From contig JBAJFE010000015.1 of NCBI GenBank assembly GCA_037903355.1, forward strand, positions 310,001 through 374,000: DNA of 64,000 bases. Direction: 5' to 3'. A program made the translations under genes and the position numbers. Each line of letters begins with the position of its first letter. Position 1 is the first letter of the stretch. A model generated the notes under the pieces. That model searched no databases. It saw only the letters and a program-made list of their open reading frames with translations, and was not told the DNA's origin. Of the stretch, positions 1 through 11,129 are shown piece after piece. Source of the stretch: Trichuris trichiura. Lineage: Eukaryota > Nematoda > Enoplea > Trichinellida > Trichuridae.

Positions 1-208
1 CCGTTGAAAGTTCGACATTCAAGTTTTTATTAAAGTACATTGATTTTTGTCAAACATTTTACTGCTGTAACTATTGGTCAATTTTTCTTATCTCTTTAAA
101 AAAAGGAAGTTATTGTTTTCTGAAATCGGTCGGCAATGGCTGACCGGTAGAAATGGTTATCCTTCTTATAGGCATCTTTGAACAGCACATTATGTAAATT
201 TATTTTAG

Positions 209-3200
209 ATCAACAGCTGAGAAAGGAATGCAACGCATATTGCGTCGCCCTCCTGTCGCTCCAACCAAAGAAGAAACGAGCCTACGAAATCCATGCATTA
301 TCCGATTTGTCAAGGTAGTTGTATTCGTACAGTTGTTCAGTTTTTCAAAATTATTTTCTATTTTAATTAACATACTGCCTCCAAGCTTTATTGAATTGTA
401 AGTTATGCCTAATTTGTTTATGTTAGTAGTTGTTGCATTACTGCGCATTAGTGCATATTACTTTACCGTAGAAACAAAGTTAATAAGGAAAAGCAGAGCT
501 TTTGGGCCTCCTTAAATCCGTAGTCAACTTGCAAAAGGGATGATAGGATCCCACTTTCGCGCCTTTCAGTTTTTATTTTGTCTTTGTTGACTTCTGCTGC
601 CATACTGACCATAAAGGGGGCAGTGCGGCTGATTTTTTTGCCTCTTTTACTGTTAGTTTATTTTAGTAATATTTTTGTTATTACTGATTTAATTTTGGCT
701 TGCAGGTGAAGCACGAGGGCTTCATTTCGCAACCTTGAATGGAAACTTTACCATTAGCAATCCAGTGATGCGTATGGGCACGATTTGTTAAGCAAGTGGC
801 TAGCAAGAGATCTATCCGCGCTTTTGAGTTTAAAACGATATAAATAGGCTTCTCCTATCATGATTTAAAAAGCTAATAAGTTTATTAGCTTCAATGTATT
901 GATATCGGCTTGTAGTTTGTTTTCCAACTTTGCTACTTTCAAGGAAGCAATAAAAGAGGCTGCAATTAAGCAGACGGTAAACTTGATTCGGTCAATCCGT
1001 CCGGGAGAATGCATCGGCATATTTGGCGCCAGCGGGGTTGGAAAAAGTTCCGTATTGAGAATAGCCATGGCAAGGAGTCGCGCTAGTTATTTCGGGAAAA
1101 TGTCCTTCAAGGAACTATTTAAAAATGCCTTTACACCGATGGGAAATGGCTTTTGTTACTGTCCTCAGTGGGACGCTTTGGACGAGTTGTTGACAGTGCG
1201 TGAAACGCTTGTTTTTTATGCCACTTTATATGGTGTCTCAAAGACTTCCCGTTTGTCGGTAAGCTTTTACGCGAACCAATTTCATTTTTTTCAAGCTAGT
1301 TTATAGGTGGTTAGTTATTATCTGCGCCGCTTTGATATGTCAAACATTGCCGATACCAAAAATAGTTCCCTTTCAATGGACATGAGACGTCGCCTGTCCA
1401 TTGCATCCGCCCTTATGGGGCCGTGTAGCATTTTAGTACTCGATGAACCGACAAGCAGTGCGGGACGCAAAAATCTTAAGCTCATTCATGAACTATTGTC
1501 AGTTTGTCTTCAGGAAGAAAGATCAATCATAATGACGTCACGAAAGTTGCTAACTGAGCTTTCTAAGTTTTCTTCACTGCAAAGTAGCTTTTTTCAGCTT
1601 TAAAGAGTGTGAGATTCTATGCAACCACACGGCGCTCTTAACCAAAAGAACGTTGCTTTGTTGTGTTCCTCTGAAGGAACTTCAGGAAAGGTATGCCATT
1701 TTTCACTTTCACAATAATAATAATAATAATACAAATAAAGTGTTTCTTTATCATGTTTATTTGCTTATCCATACTGAATAATTCTGAACCGTTATTACTC
1801 TCCCTATACGTCATCGATAGCATTATACTGCGGTGCACGTGTAACTGCTTATCCTCTATTTTGTTCTTCGTATTGTTGGAATTCGTATAACATTTATGTA
1901 AATATTCTTAGACAATGTTAAAGGCTTTCACGATTCTTTTTTCTGTAAGCCAACTACTTTAATGACGTTGGTCGCTAGGTGAATGTAGCTACTGTTTGCT
2001 TTACAATGTTTATCACACCAGTAATGATTCTGTTTACCAAAGCGATACTTGCCACGTGATCAGTCACCTTCGCGTGACCCAGCCACTAGTACTTATGAGG
2101 GAGGCGCGTTGATTGGCAGATTGGAAATTGTGAGTCATGCCGAAACGACTACGTAAAAAGAGGACCGCGTAAGCCGCAGATTGTTAATCGGAAGGGGATC
2201 GCGTTAAGAAAGAACTTCCGTCATTTTGTTTTGACGAAGTAAAGGCATGCTTTTCTTACGAACTTGTAAAACTGCGAAATGTTTCTTTCGAAATTTATGA
2301 ATCAACAAAGTACCCGTCTCTTCAAGGTTTGAGACTGAGCGTTTTGTATTTTACGTAACAAAATAGGCCAAGGTTCATGCAGCCATATGCAAATTGAACT
2401 AAGTTGAAAGTAACAGCCTGTTATAGAAACAGACGTAGGCGCGCAATATCAGTCCATAAGTACCGAAAAGTATTGTTCAGTATAAGTCTTCGCAACTTCT
2501 TTTTTTTTCATTTTTGCAGTAATAACTCCGCTAACTGTATGACATCGTCAAATTATTGATGGAACTTGGTTATAAAAGAAAAATATCTTTTTTTACTGCC
2601 CACCACTTCATCACTGCCGTTTGTGTTCTATCTTCAGCGGACTGCTATGGAATGTATAACAATGGTAAGCACATTGCAGCCGTTGTACGTTCCATTGGCA
2701 ATCCTGAAAGCTAAAGCGGAAGACCGCTAGAAATTACCAATCACCCAAGTTTACAAGGTTTGTAGGTGACCAATTAGGAACTGTTACTTTTTTCAGATTC
2801 GGTTTTGGTTATCTTGTCAAAATTAAGGTGGGCGGTGATTGTAACGCTCAAGTGCGAATGATGAGCAAACTTCGATCCTTTAACGCCGGAATGATGTGCA
2901 TTTCTAAACCCAGCTCAAACACGTTTTCGTGTCAGTACGCTGTTAGCAATCAGCCGGATACAGAGTCGATTTTGAGGTTTTTGCATGCAGCCAGCAAGAA
3001 TTGCGACGTCCAGGACTGTTCCATACGTCCAATATCTATTGGGGATATTTTTCTTTGCGGTGTCGATTCCAGTTTTACGGGAAGCACGAAAAATGCGAAG
3101 GACTTTATCAGAAGGGATTCGAGAAGACGCCGTAGTATAAAAGCTGAAGCTATGAAACTAGTTTCGCCGTTATCAAAGGCAAGGCGCAGTCTTGAGAGAA

Positions 3201-3304
3201 TCGTCATGACGGGAATTGGCAGGAGGTCAACAGTCAGTAACTCTATAACCATTCTATCTTCGAAAACAGATATCAAGTCGATAACTGAAGTGAAAAAAAC
3301 GTAA
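209..3304 (+). CDS. ABCA-type ABC transporter, 3' part (last nucleotide-binding domain and C-terminal domain)
   Basis: Partial gene; the membrane domains must lie left of the window. Hand-built exons are 209-314, 944-1258, 1307-1545, 1598-1690 and 2797-3304, all phase-compatible. The product reads through Walker A GASGVGKSS, a Q-loop FCYCPQWDAL that is diagnostic of ABCA proteins, Walker B ILVLDEP, then ECEILCNHTALL and FGFGYLVKIK, which match the conserved ABCA segment after the ATPase core. The last exon encodes the usual ABCA C-terminal regulatory domain and stops at 3302-3304. ABCA proteins move lipids across membranes using ATP. Odd points: the signature reads LSMDM instead of SGGxK, the D-loop aspartate is missing (SSAGRK), and the H-loop TSH is TSR, so this half-site probably hydrolyses ATP poorly or not at all. 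The first exon (linker ahead of the domain) is less certain than the rest. Its 3' end converges on the BMP-like gene. Confidence 0.83.
315..943 (+). other. Intron of the ABCA gene (629 nt)
   Basis: Bounded by a GT at 315 and a strong pyrimidine-rich acceptor ending at 942-943. It is much longer than the 48- and 52-nt introns that follow it, and I see no other coding exon in it. Confidence 0.5.
1691..2796 (+). other. Long intron of the ABCA gene (1106 nt)
   Basis: Splits an arginine codon. The protein on either side (LKELQER, then FGFGYLVKI) is contiguous in ABCA homologues, so no exon appears to be missing here. It contains an AAT trinucleotide run at 1713-1730 and otherwise nothing I recognise. 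Confidence 0.7.
1713..1730. repeat. (AAT)6 microsatellite
   Basis: Six uninterrupted AAT units inside the long ABCA intron. Confidence 0.95.
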
Positions 3305-3661
3305 CCAGCGAATATACACACACACATACATGTATATACAACTTAATTGCAGTATTAAAATTTCTTCGAAGTTACATTTGCTGATTTGAATTTTTACTAA
3401 AAAAATCATCGTTACTGAATGTGGTAGTTTAAGCTTTGCGAGTAATTTTGAATAGGTTACAGCCAGTACAAAATGCTTCCATTTATGTTGGTTGCAAGAA
3501 AATGAACAGCGAGAAAAAAAGCAAAGTACACAACAGCATCTACTCGTAGATGACAAGTTAAATAAGCTGTTTCGTTTTTCAGGCAGCGAAGCTTTAGTGA
3601 AAACTAAAAAGGGCATTTTGAAATGACGCTGTTGGCTGACGGCAGCGAGCGTATGCAAGTT
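3305..3661. other. Intergenic, two convergent 3' ends
   Basis: Gap between the ABCA stop codon (+) and the BMP-like stop codon (-). It holds a short CA-rich run near 3315-3330 and presumably both 3' UTRs. No canonical AATAAA stands out. Confidence 0.6.
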
Positions 3662-6600
3662 CTAAAGACATCCACATGAGGTTACCACCATTTTTGGATA
3701 TGTTTTCAAAACGACATTTTGGTCTTCGTCAAAGTAGAGAAGCGTCAGTGAGTCCATCTTGTCCGGCGAACAACACACCTGAGGTACGTTCGGTTGAAGC
3801 CCAATGGTATGTATAATGCTTTGTAATATGGCGTGATTGGACGGGTTGGAAATCTGTAAAATTAATTACCAAAGAATAGAGGGAAACATTTTTTTGCAAG
3901 CGAATTACCGAGCTCAGAGGGAATTGGCAGGAACCAGCGCAGTAGTGAGCCTCGAACGTTTTGGGCGCAATAATTTGCTCTCCCCAACCGATATCCCGAA
4001 AATCGACCAGCAAGTTGTTCTTCCTGCATCGTTGCAATGCTGACCCTTTCAGCAAAACGACGGTCGCTTGTTCGTCCACTTGCTTGTCTTCTTTTTCTTC
4101 GCGCTCTCTGGTTTTTAAAGGAGGGCGGCTTCTGTTGTGCTTGACATACTTAGCCCCGAATGGTTGACGTTTTTGTTCAAACTTTGAATTCAACTCGAAC
4201 CGATTACTACCTCGCCTACGGTTGCTGCGCATTGGTTGCAGAACGGCGGGTCCTCGTTCCTGGAAGGCGCGCACTTGTTGGGCAAAACGAGCCTCTTCGG
4301 TCGGTGATTGAATTCCGTAATCGTTGGCCATTGAATAGGCAAAATAGTTGTCATTTTGAATTGCCCTCTTTGGTCTGGGCGAATTAAGTTTTCGTTGACG
4401 GTCCGCCAAAACGGCGGACAACATTTGTTTGCGATCAATTAACTGCGCTTCTTCCGAGTAGACGAGCAGAAATGGTGCGTGATGGCGTAGTACCTTTTCC
4501 GGCGAGAAGTACTTGGCAGCATAAGGCACCAATAATGCATCACCGACAAATGCCACCGCAATACTGACTGGCGCACTGACGTTGCCGGCTCCTTCCCGCC
4601 ATGCCTTTTGACTAGACCATGACTGTACGGCGGATACAACCGCGTTGCGTACGTCATAGGCAAGCCATTGACCTGATCGGTCCCACGTGACTTGCTTTAT
4701 TTCACTTTTCCTTCCATTTGGTGAAAGTAACAAACAGATGGGGGTTCGGCGACTGCGGCGCCTACGCGGTCCGTAGTGGTAATGAAGTTCCGCTTTGATT
4801 ACCGCTTCTCGGCTTCGAATGGCATTTAGATTGAATATCAAAGCTGCTTCTCCATTCATCAAGCCTACAAAAGACGGCAAAAATGGCAATTCAATCCAGT
4901 TGGTTGAAAATAAAAGCGAGCAGGTGGCGCCGCCAACCATTGTGCTCTCTACGAACTTGACGGCCGTACTTACAAGGTTAACGGCAGCGACAACCTTGTA
5001 CTCAATTGGGCGAGTAACATAGCATGAACGAAATGGGCAATTTTTCTCGGACAACTGCTCTGCATACGGGCGGTTTATGAAGCATCGCGATTACTTATTA
5101 ACTGTTAGCGCAGTCTTTGGATAGACGTCGTAATGGCGGCAGTGCAACCTCATTTTCTCATATCTTACGGAGTAATTGCTTTTCTAAGCGACAGTACATT
5201 GAACTTTGCCAAGTCGAATGGTTTATCTTCATGCGCAGTTACGCCGCGGGAGGCGGCTGGCTAAAAGCGGTCGTTTGTACAGTACGAATAAGTTTCATTC
5301 AACTCGACGAAGCGTAAGGAGCGACAAGAGTTCAAAGATGCCCATCGTTGCCTTTATCGAACAGCGTCGGCCAATAATTTCCGTTGTATACTTTTTTTAA
5401 CGGCTACGTTCAACCGGGGAAGCCGTCCGCGCGAGGTGACAGCTGACTCCGGCATTTGTTCTTCCCTGATTCATTTGAACGTTTGAACGCGTTCGGCTTT
5501 TCTAGAAGTCGAACGCGCTTGGAGCGCGGATTTGTAATTACCTTAAATCATTGTTCATATCAATTCCTTCATTTTTCCGCGACAACGCGCCCACCTTTTA
5601 CCGAGGTTGCAACGTTGTCCAACTGGCCGTAACAACTTAGCAAAAAGCTCTTCAGTTTCCTATACTAACACGTTCGAGCGAAACGTAAAGTAGTCAAAGC
5701 CTTAATATAGGGGTCGCGCTTCAGCTGATGAGGAGGAAATTTGCATATGATCAAAAACAAAAAATAAAGTTATAAATATTTTACGTAAACGCTATGCCAT
5801 TTCAGGGCGCCTACGAAAAATGGAACTTTTTGAAAGAGCGGACGTCTTTTTCATGCCTCAACTATGTAACTTTTCCTACATTTCATCAAGTCTGGGAGAA
5901 TTAAGGTAGGTAGTTGTTGATACGATCATCATTAAGTTAACTGTAAACTTTATACTTGAAAATATTGTCGCCTCAGGCTCGTATGGCGTAACAGAAACAT
6001 AGGACCTTCACTTTTGCCATATGCAAACAAGTTTTGAAGGGTTGGCATGCTACTGCGATAATAGAGCAACATAATACTATAACATTAGTATATTGTCAAA
6101 CTATTATCCACGCAAGAGCTTGAATGGAATGGGTAAGCGAAAAAGCTGCCAACTCTTCCCTGCAGCTACTATTCATTGGGAATCTTCCTTAAACGTCCTT
6201 GCTTAGGGTGAAAGTTTAGCTCGTTCCTTTGAAAGTCATTCTTTCAAGATTTGCGAATTGATTTTCGCGACTTTTATGTAAGCATCATGCCACCATTGCG
6301 TCTATGGCCGACCTGGAGCGGCAAACGGTGTATGCTTTTATGAAAGTCATGAAAATTCAAATGACTATTTTTAAAAAACTGTTCATAGGTGCAGAATTGT
6401 CTGGTGCTGAGTAACTTCGAAAGGAAAAGTTTATAAACTCTTTAGCCAACTGTTTTGAGCATCATTTTGCTATGATACGTCCCGGCGTAAACCCAAAGCT
6501 TAATTTGGATTGTATCTGCTTCGAACAAAAGAGCAGCTTACAAAAAATTACGATGAGCTTGAAGAGAGGTACTATATAAAAGCACTGCAGAATAATATGC

Positions 6601-7759
6601 TGAGTGATATTTAAAATTTGGCATCCCTATTTCCTATCTTTTAATGATTGTCGTACGGTAGTCACTTGCCGACGTTCTCACGCCTTGTTTGTTGTTGGTT
6701 CGATTTTGGGATATTGCCTTTCGATGTGACCAACTGGCATGATAAGCTTGCAAACACTGTCTCCTAATGTTATGTCCACAGCGCGGTGTCCCGCGGTGAC
6801 GTTACCACTTGACCGAAAAGGAGCTCAGTTGACGTGAGCCTATGACAAACAAGAAGCTGCCTTCCATTTAGCCTCAGCCGTTGGGCGTTTCCAGAAAAGC
6901 GCATTACGATCCGCTGACAATTCAGGTCAGTAGCCATCTCTCCATCCTCATGGCGAAATTATCATTAAAATCCTAAGAAAAATATGAAATGGCAAAGAGG
7001 CCACGTATTTGTCACTATAGACCAGCGCCTGTTCGCTCTTCAAGGCAATCGGATACCGACACGAAAGCAGCTGTATATTATTCTCCTTTTGAAAAATGAG
7101 ATGGACAGCGAAAAAGTGATAAAACGATGGGCATTAGAGGAGGCGCTCTCAGGTCAAGTGTCCATGCTACTCAAAGGCGGCGGCAGTGTTTATGTTCAAC
7201 CAGGCGTCTTGCAAGGTCCAGACTGGCGACATCACGGCGCTCATCGGAGCTCTTGCCGCCGGGGGTCAGCCTAATTGCAGTCAACAATGGCTGAGCAAAT
7301 AAGTATCAAGTACCCTGTCAATTGCTTGATGGTCATCAAGGCGCCATCAGAAAAAGTCACTTATAAAACCCTTTTGGTCATATAACCTTTCTCGTCAATA
7401 ATTTCAAGCTCAAAGAAAGTGTTCTTACCGACTGTAGGGCTGATGCTTCTTACAATGTTGCCTTTCACTTTGCTGCTACCGGCGTTTGCCTTGTATTGCT
7501 CAAATAATTCTTTCATGTACTTGGATGCAACCATAAGTGATCGCGACTTCCTTTTCGTATCATTCTTACTGGCAGTGGCGGCTTGTCGACGATAGTTTAA
7601 CAACGCTTTGAATGTGTCGTGCAATACCTGCTTTTGCAGATCGTTCGGCATAGGTTTCTGTTCCACCGTACCGTCGTCCCCATGGCGCCACGCAACAAAC
7701 AGTGGCAACAGCCAGCAGGCGAACACCACTGTCAATCTTTTTGGACTTTCAGGCGCCAT
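3662..7759 (-). CDS. TGF-beta superfamily ligand, BMP3/GDF10-like
   Basis: Secreted signalling ligand, 492 aa. Exons on the minus strand are 7759-7429, 4864-3909 and 3853-3662, with phases agreeing at both joins. Residues 1-25 look like a signal peptide (hydrophobic VVFACWLLPLFVA). The prodomain begins SKYMKELFEQYKANAG...GNIVRS and continues across intron 1 into ALIFNLNAI...AELHYHYG. A furin site RPKR lies at about 274-277. A basic spacer of roughly 110 residues follows, then the cystine knot at 390-492 with the seven expected cysteines (390, 419, 423, 456, 457, 489, 491). DFRDIGWGEQIIAPK, CQFPL and PSNHAILQSI resemble BMP3/GDF10 more than DPP/BMP2 or activin. The open frame continues upstream of 4864 to about 5054, but that stretch is intron: the real amino terminus is the exon at 7429-7759. 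The exact subfamily is an inference from memory of the family. Confidence 0.92.
4865..7428 (-). other. Intron 1 of the BMP-like gene (2564 nt)
   Basis: GTAAGA donor at 7428 and a CTTTTGTAG acceptor at 4865. By far the longest intron in the window, so a natural place for cis-regulatory elements. A 96-codon plus-strand frame at 6984-7274 inside it shows no recognisable domain and I treat it as chance. Confidence 0.85.
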
Positions 7760-9462
7760 CGTATGCTGAGCGCCGCCTCACATTCCTTCGTTGCTAGCTT
7801 TGCTCCGAAGAACTGCAATCTCCGTGGGCACCTAACCGAGATGAGCAATTCACTTTTTGCCAACCGACTCGATGGCGACCAATTGCGAACCCCTGCTAGT
7901 TACAGTATACGCTCTATCACGTGATTTCTACTCGGCTGGAAGCCATTGGACAACGGCTGACGTCCCAAGGCTATTGTTGCCAATTTATCTTGCGCGCACC
8001 GGCTACCAACTGGTTGAACATGCATCGTCAGGCGGAGCTCGTCGAATTCGTAGCGCAGTTGGGAAGTTGACCGCACAGTGAGTGTTGGCATAACATCGTT
8101 TCCGCTTCTTAAGAGGCTGTTAAAGAATGTCTTTTCGCTGCGGGATTCTTTTCTCTGTCAGCTTGTCCGAAGCATCATGAGCTCGGCAAATGCTTCAACT
8201 CCAAGTTGATCCGATCGGCTGTAATGGCATCCTGTTGCCGCGCTGCTACGACGGCGAGGTCGAAAAGACCGCCTTTTCGAATATGCAAAAAAAGAGAGAG
8301 AGAGATCAATACGAACGACATTTTGGAGAATCAAAGTGCTTGTTGCACAAAAAGTATAAACTACAGCCTGTAGACAATAAGAAATTCGATGAGGCGCTCT
8401 CTAGCAATGACAGGAAATGGTAATGGAAAAAATGATTAACGATAGTTGGATCCATTGGTCGATAGCACGTGACCGCTCTTGCTGAAATGAGCTTTAGCAA
8501 TCGACCAAAGTGACGCCACACAGCGTGACAGCAACGGGTCACCGACGGCGACACGATAGGCCAATTGAGGCAACAACCAATGTTCACGTCCGCTTAAGCG
8601 CAACGGCGACGTCTGATTATTATTGTTGTTATTACTATTAGCAATCCTACGGTAGATTCTTTTGGCAATGGCGCCGGCGCCGCCCTGAGCCAAGCAGCTG
8701 AACAAACTCGTGTACCATTTGGCAGTCATTAATTTTTCACCGGGACGTCAACGACCGATTTGCAACGGCAAACGGCGGCCTGCTGCTGACGGATATCCGG
8801 TTGGCAGGCGACAGCCGGGCGGCAACTTTGGCCCTTAGCAAAACGATGAATTTAGCAGGACAGGTGTCGACAACTTTGTTGTTTCTTGGCGAAATGGACG
8901 TAATAGTTTGTTCTGTTCTTATGTGCGCTTACGCAGTGGCGGAACGCCTTGTCCATTCGAAGCTTATCTATGCAAATTATCAGTGCAGTTGGCAACGTAA
9001 AACGATTACAAGTGACAGCCTAATGATGAAGGAATCAATAAGGAGGAAAACTTGTCTGAAAGGCCACCCAATGAGGTCAATGTTCACCTGGAAAATCGTT
9101 AAGCCGCATTGTGACAAACAAAGGCGACATAGTCAGCGAAGCGGAAGAGCTCTCACGCGTGGTTGACGTTAAAGAATGAATACGCTTTTGCCTAAGTGCC
9201 ATCCGTGGACGAATTGGCTCTGCTTGAAGATGGCCGATTGCAAAAGTCATGTTTTTCATGAACACGAATTCGCTGACTTAAGCGGGAAAGAATTGCTGTA
9301 CTGAGCATTGCGCTTATTTCCAGTTTTGTTGACAACTCAATTATCCGACAAATGTTGTCAACAATAGCCGCAGGCTACTTTGGAGGAGCGCAGACCATTT
9401 GAAGAGGTAATGTGGTGGTCAGAAGAAGTAGGATTGAAGATCGGAATGTTTAATTATCAGCG

Positions 9463-9542
9463 AAATGCTTTTATTGACCCCTTCCACAAACTTTGTAAAC
9501 GTGCGTTTACAAAGTTTGTTGAAGGGGTCAATAAAAGCATTT
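9463..9542. repeat. Near-perfect 39-bp inverted repeat, 2-nt loop
   Basis: Left arm 9463-9501 and right arm 9504-9542 are reverse complements with a single mismatch, separated only by TG. The arm begins AAATGCTTTTATTGACCCCT. No obvious target-site duplication flanks it. It may be a fold-back (MITE-like) element or a transcribed hairpin. Confidence 0.95.
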
Positions 9543-9647
9543 TTTTTCACATGGAATTGTGTCAGTTCGTTAGCAAGTAGCCTACCGTACGAATAGACGT
9601 TGCGTAAGCGAAAAGAAAAAAGCGTAACTTTTTCAGAAAGTACTGTT

Positions 9648-9691
9648 TTCCGTCTTTTGCGTGAATAGATTTATTCACGCAGAAGACGGAA
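9648..9691. repeat. 20-bp inverted repeat, 4-nt loop, imperfectly extended
   Basis: Arms 9648-9667 and 9672-9691 differ at one position. Pairing can be extended outward imperfectly (CAGAAA on the left against TTTCTG on the right), making a stem of about 35-45 nt. It lies 105 bp beyond the previous inverted repeat. Confidence 0.9.
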
Positions 9692-11103
9692 CCGATATTT
9701 TCTGAATGCGACGTTTTTGTCTCTTTTTGCCTTTTCTTTTTTCTTTTCCTGAAAACCCTGAGAAGGAAACCGCCTTGCGAAGTCGTCAAAGGTTGTATTG
9801 TAACATTTCGTTGCTTTAGCAAGAAGTGATCTCAGTTGAAAGTAGAATTCCTATAAAAGGCTAAGTTTCTTTTGTTTTTTCTATGCGGGAGGTGTAAACG
9901 TGTAATTTCATAATTAGCGCGGAAAAGAACTTCATCCGCTGACGACGAACGTTTAACAGTTCAGGGTGCTCTGAAGTAACTCTGTACATTTGGCAGTTTC
10001 CAAATTTGGTAATGGGGTCATCACTGACTTGGTGAATAGGCGGAAGGGCGAGTAGCAATGTTTCATCTTGCTTTTGCGTATGTCAACATTAAAGTGAACG
10101 TTTGTGACTCGCAAATGCATCTATCAAAAAGATGCGTCGATTCTGTAAAAGTTTAACTTTTCCGATCAAACAGAGTAAATACCAAGCATGTATTTTGTCT
10201 CATTTCACAAAATAGTTCGTTGGCATGATAGTAAAAGCTTGCCATGGCAACATGTTGCTTATATCATTTACACTCATAATGCTAACCTAAACGACCAACC
10301 AGTTTATTAATATTAAAGAAATTGAAAAGATGATAAGAATTAGAGCCGGTATAATCAGCGCGGCGTCAGAATAGTCAACTTTATGAATAAAGTTCTACAC
10401 GTCGCTTGTTCCGTTGAAACTTGAAGCTGAGTGAGTCTTTATCAAGTTCCGACTATACTACTTGGAAAGAAAGTTGTTCACACAGAAAGAATTTTTTAAA
10501 TTGATTTCTTATTTTGCAAAAAATATGTTAAGAGCGACTTATAATCGTTTTCCGTAGAATAGGAAAGCAAGAGGTCAATGTATGAATTCAGTAGAAATTC
10601 AGATAGCGTATGTAGCTCTGATATTCATTCATCATGCGCGCTCGATAAAGGAAGATTCTGTGTATCCGAAACGTGCGTAGTATCTTATTTAGCGTTTTCT
10701 TGCTTCATTGTCATGAATGGCACAGTACTGCCGCCATACGCAGCTGTGAATGAATCTACCCAAATGTTTCACTATGCAGTTTGAAAGAATATGAACGGTT
10801 CAGAAAGTTTTATAGAATTTGACTGTTTAGAACTGTGCCTAAAAATTGTTTTCTTAGGCAATAGCTTCACAGCTACTCAATGTGCCTGTCTCTACGTAGC
10901 AGCTACTGTAAAATAAAAGCGTTGATAACTGTGAGCCAAGATTTAAAGGGAACTTTGTTTTCTCGTGGTTTAATGGGTCTCCATATGCTCACGTAATATG
11001 CAAGGAAGTAAAATAATCTGTTTATCCGAAATGCGCGCACTCAGAGCAGTGAAACGTATTTATTATTCAGAAAAAATAGTAAAAAGAGAGTACTGTAAGT
11101 GAG

Positions 11104-11129
11104 ACGCAGGTACTTTCATGTACCTGCGT
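11104..11129. repeat. 10-bp stem hairpin (ACGCAGGTAC)
   Basis: Perfect 10-bp arms 11104-11113 and 11120-11129 around the 6-nt loop TTTCAT. Imperfect pairing continues outward (AGTG against CACT). Confidence 0.9.

Noticed and set aside
4865..5054. Upstream extension of the BMP-like open frame as the protein N terminus
   Set aside because: It has no ATG and no signal peptide. The prodomain instead joins perfectly to the exon at 7429-7759 through a strong donor and acceptor in matching phase.
6984..7274. 96-codon plus-strand frame as a gene
   Set aside because: Lies within intron 1 of the BMP-like gene on the opposite strand, has no recognisable domain and no splice partners.
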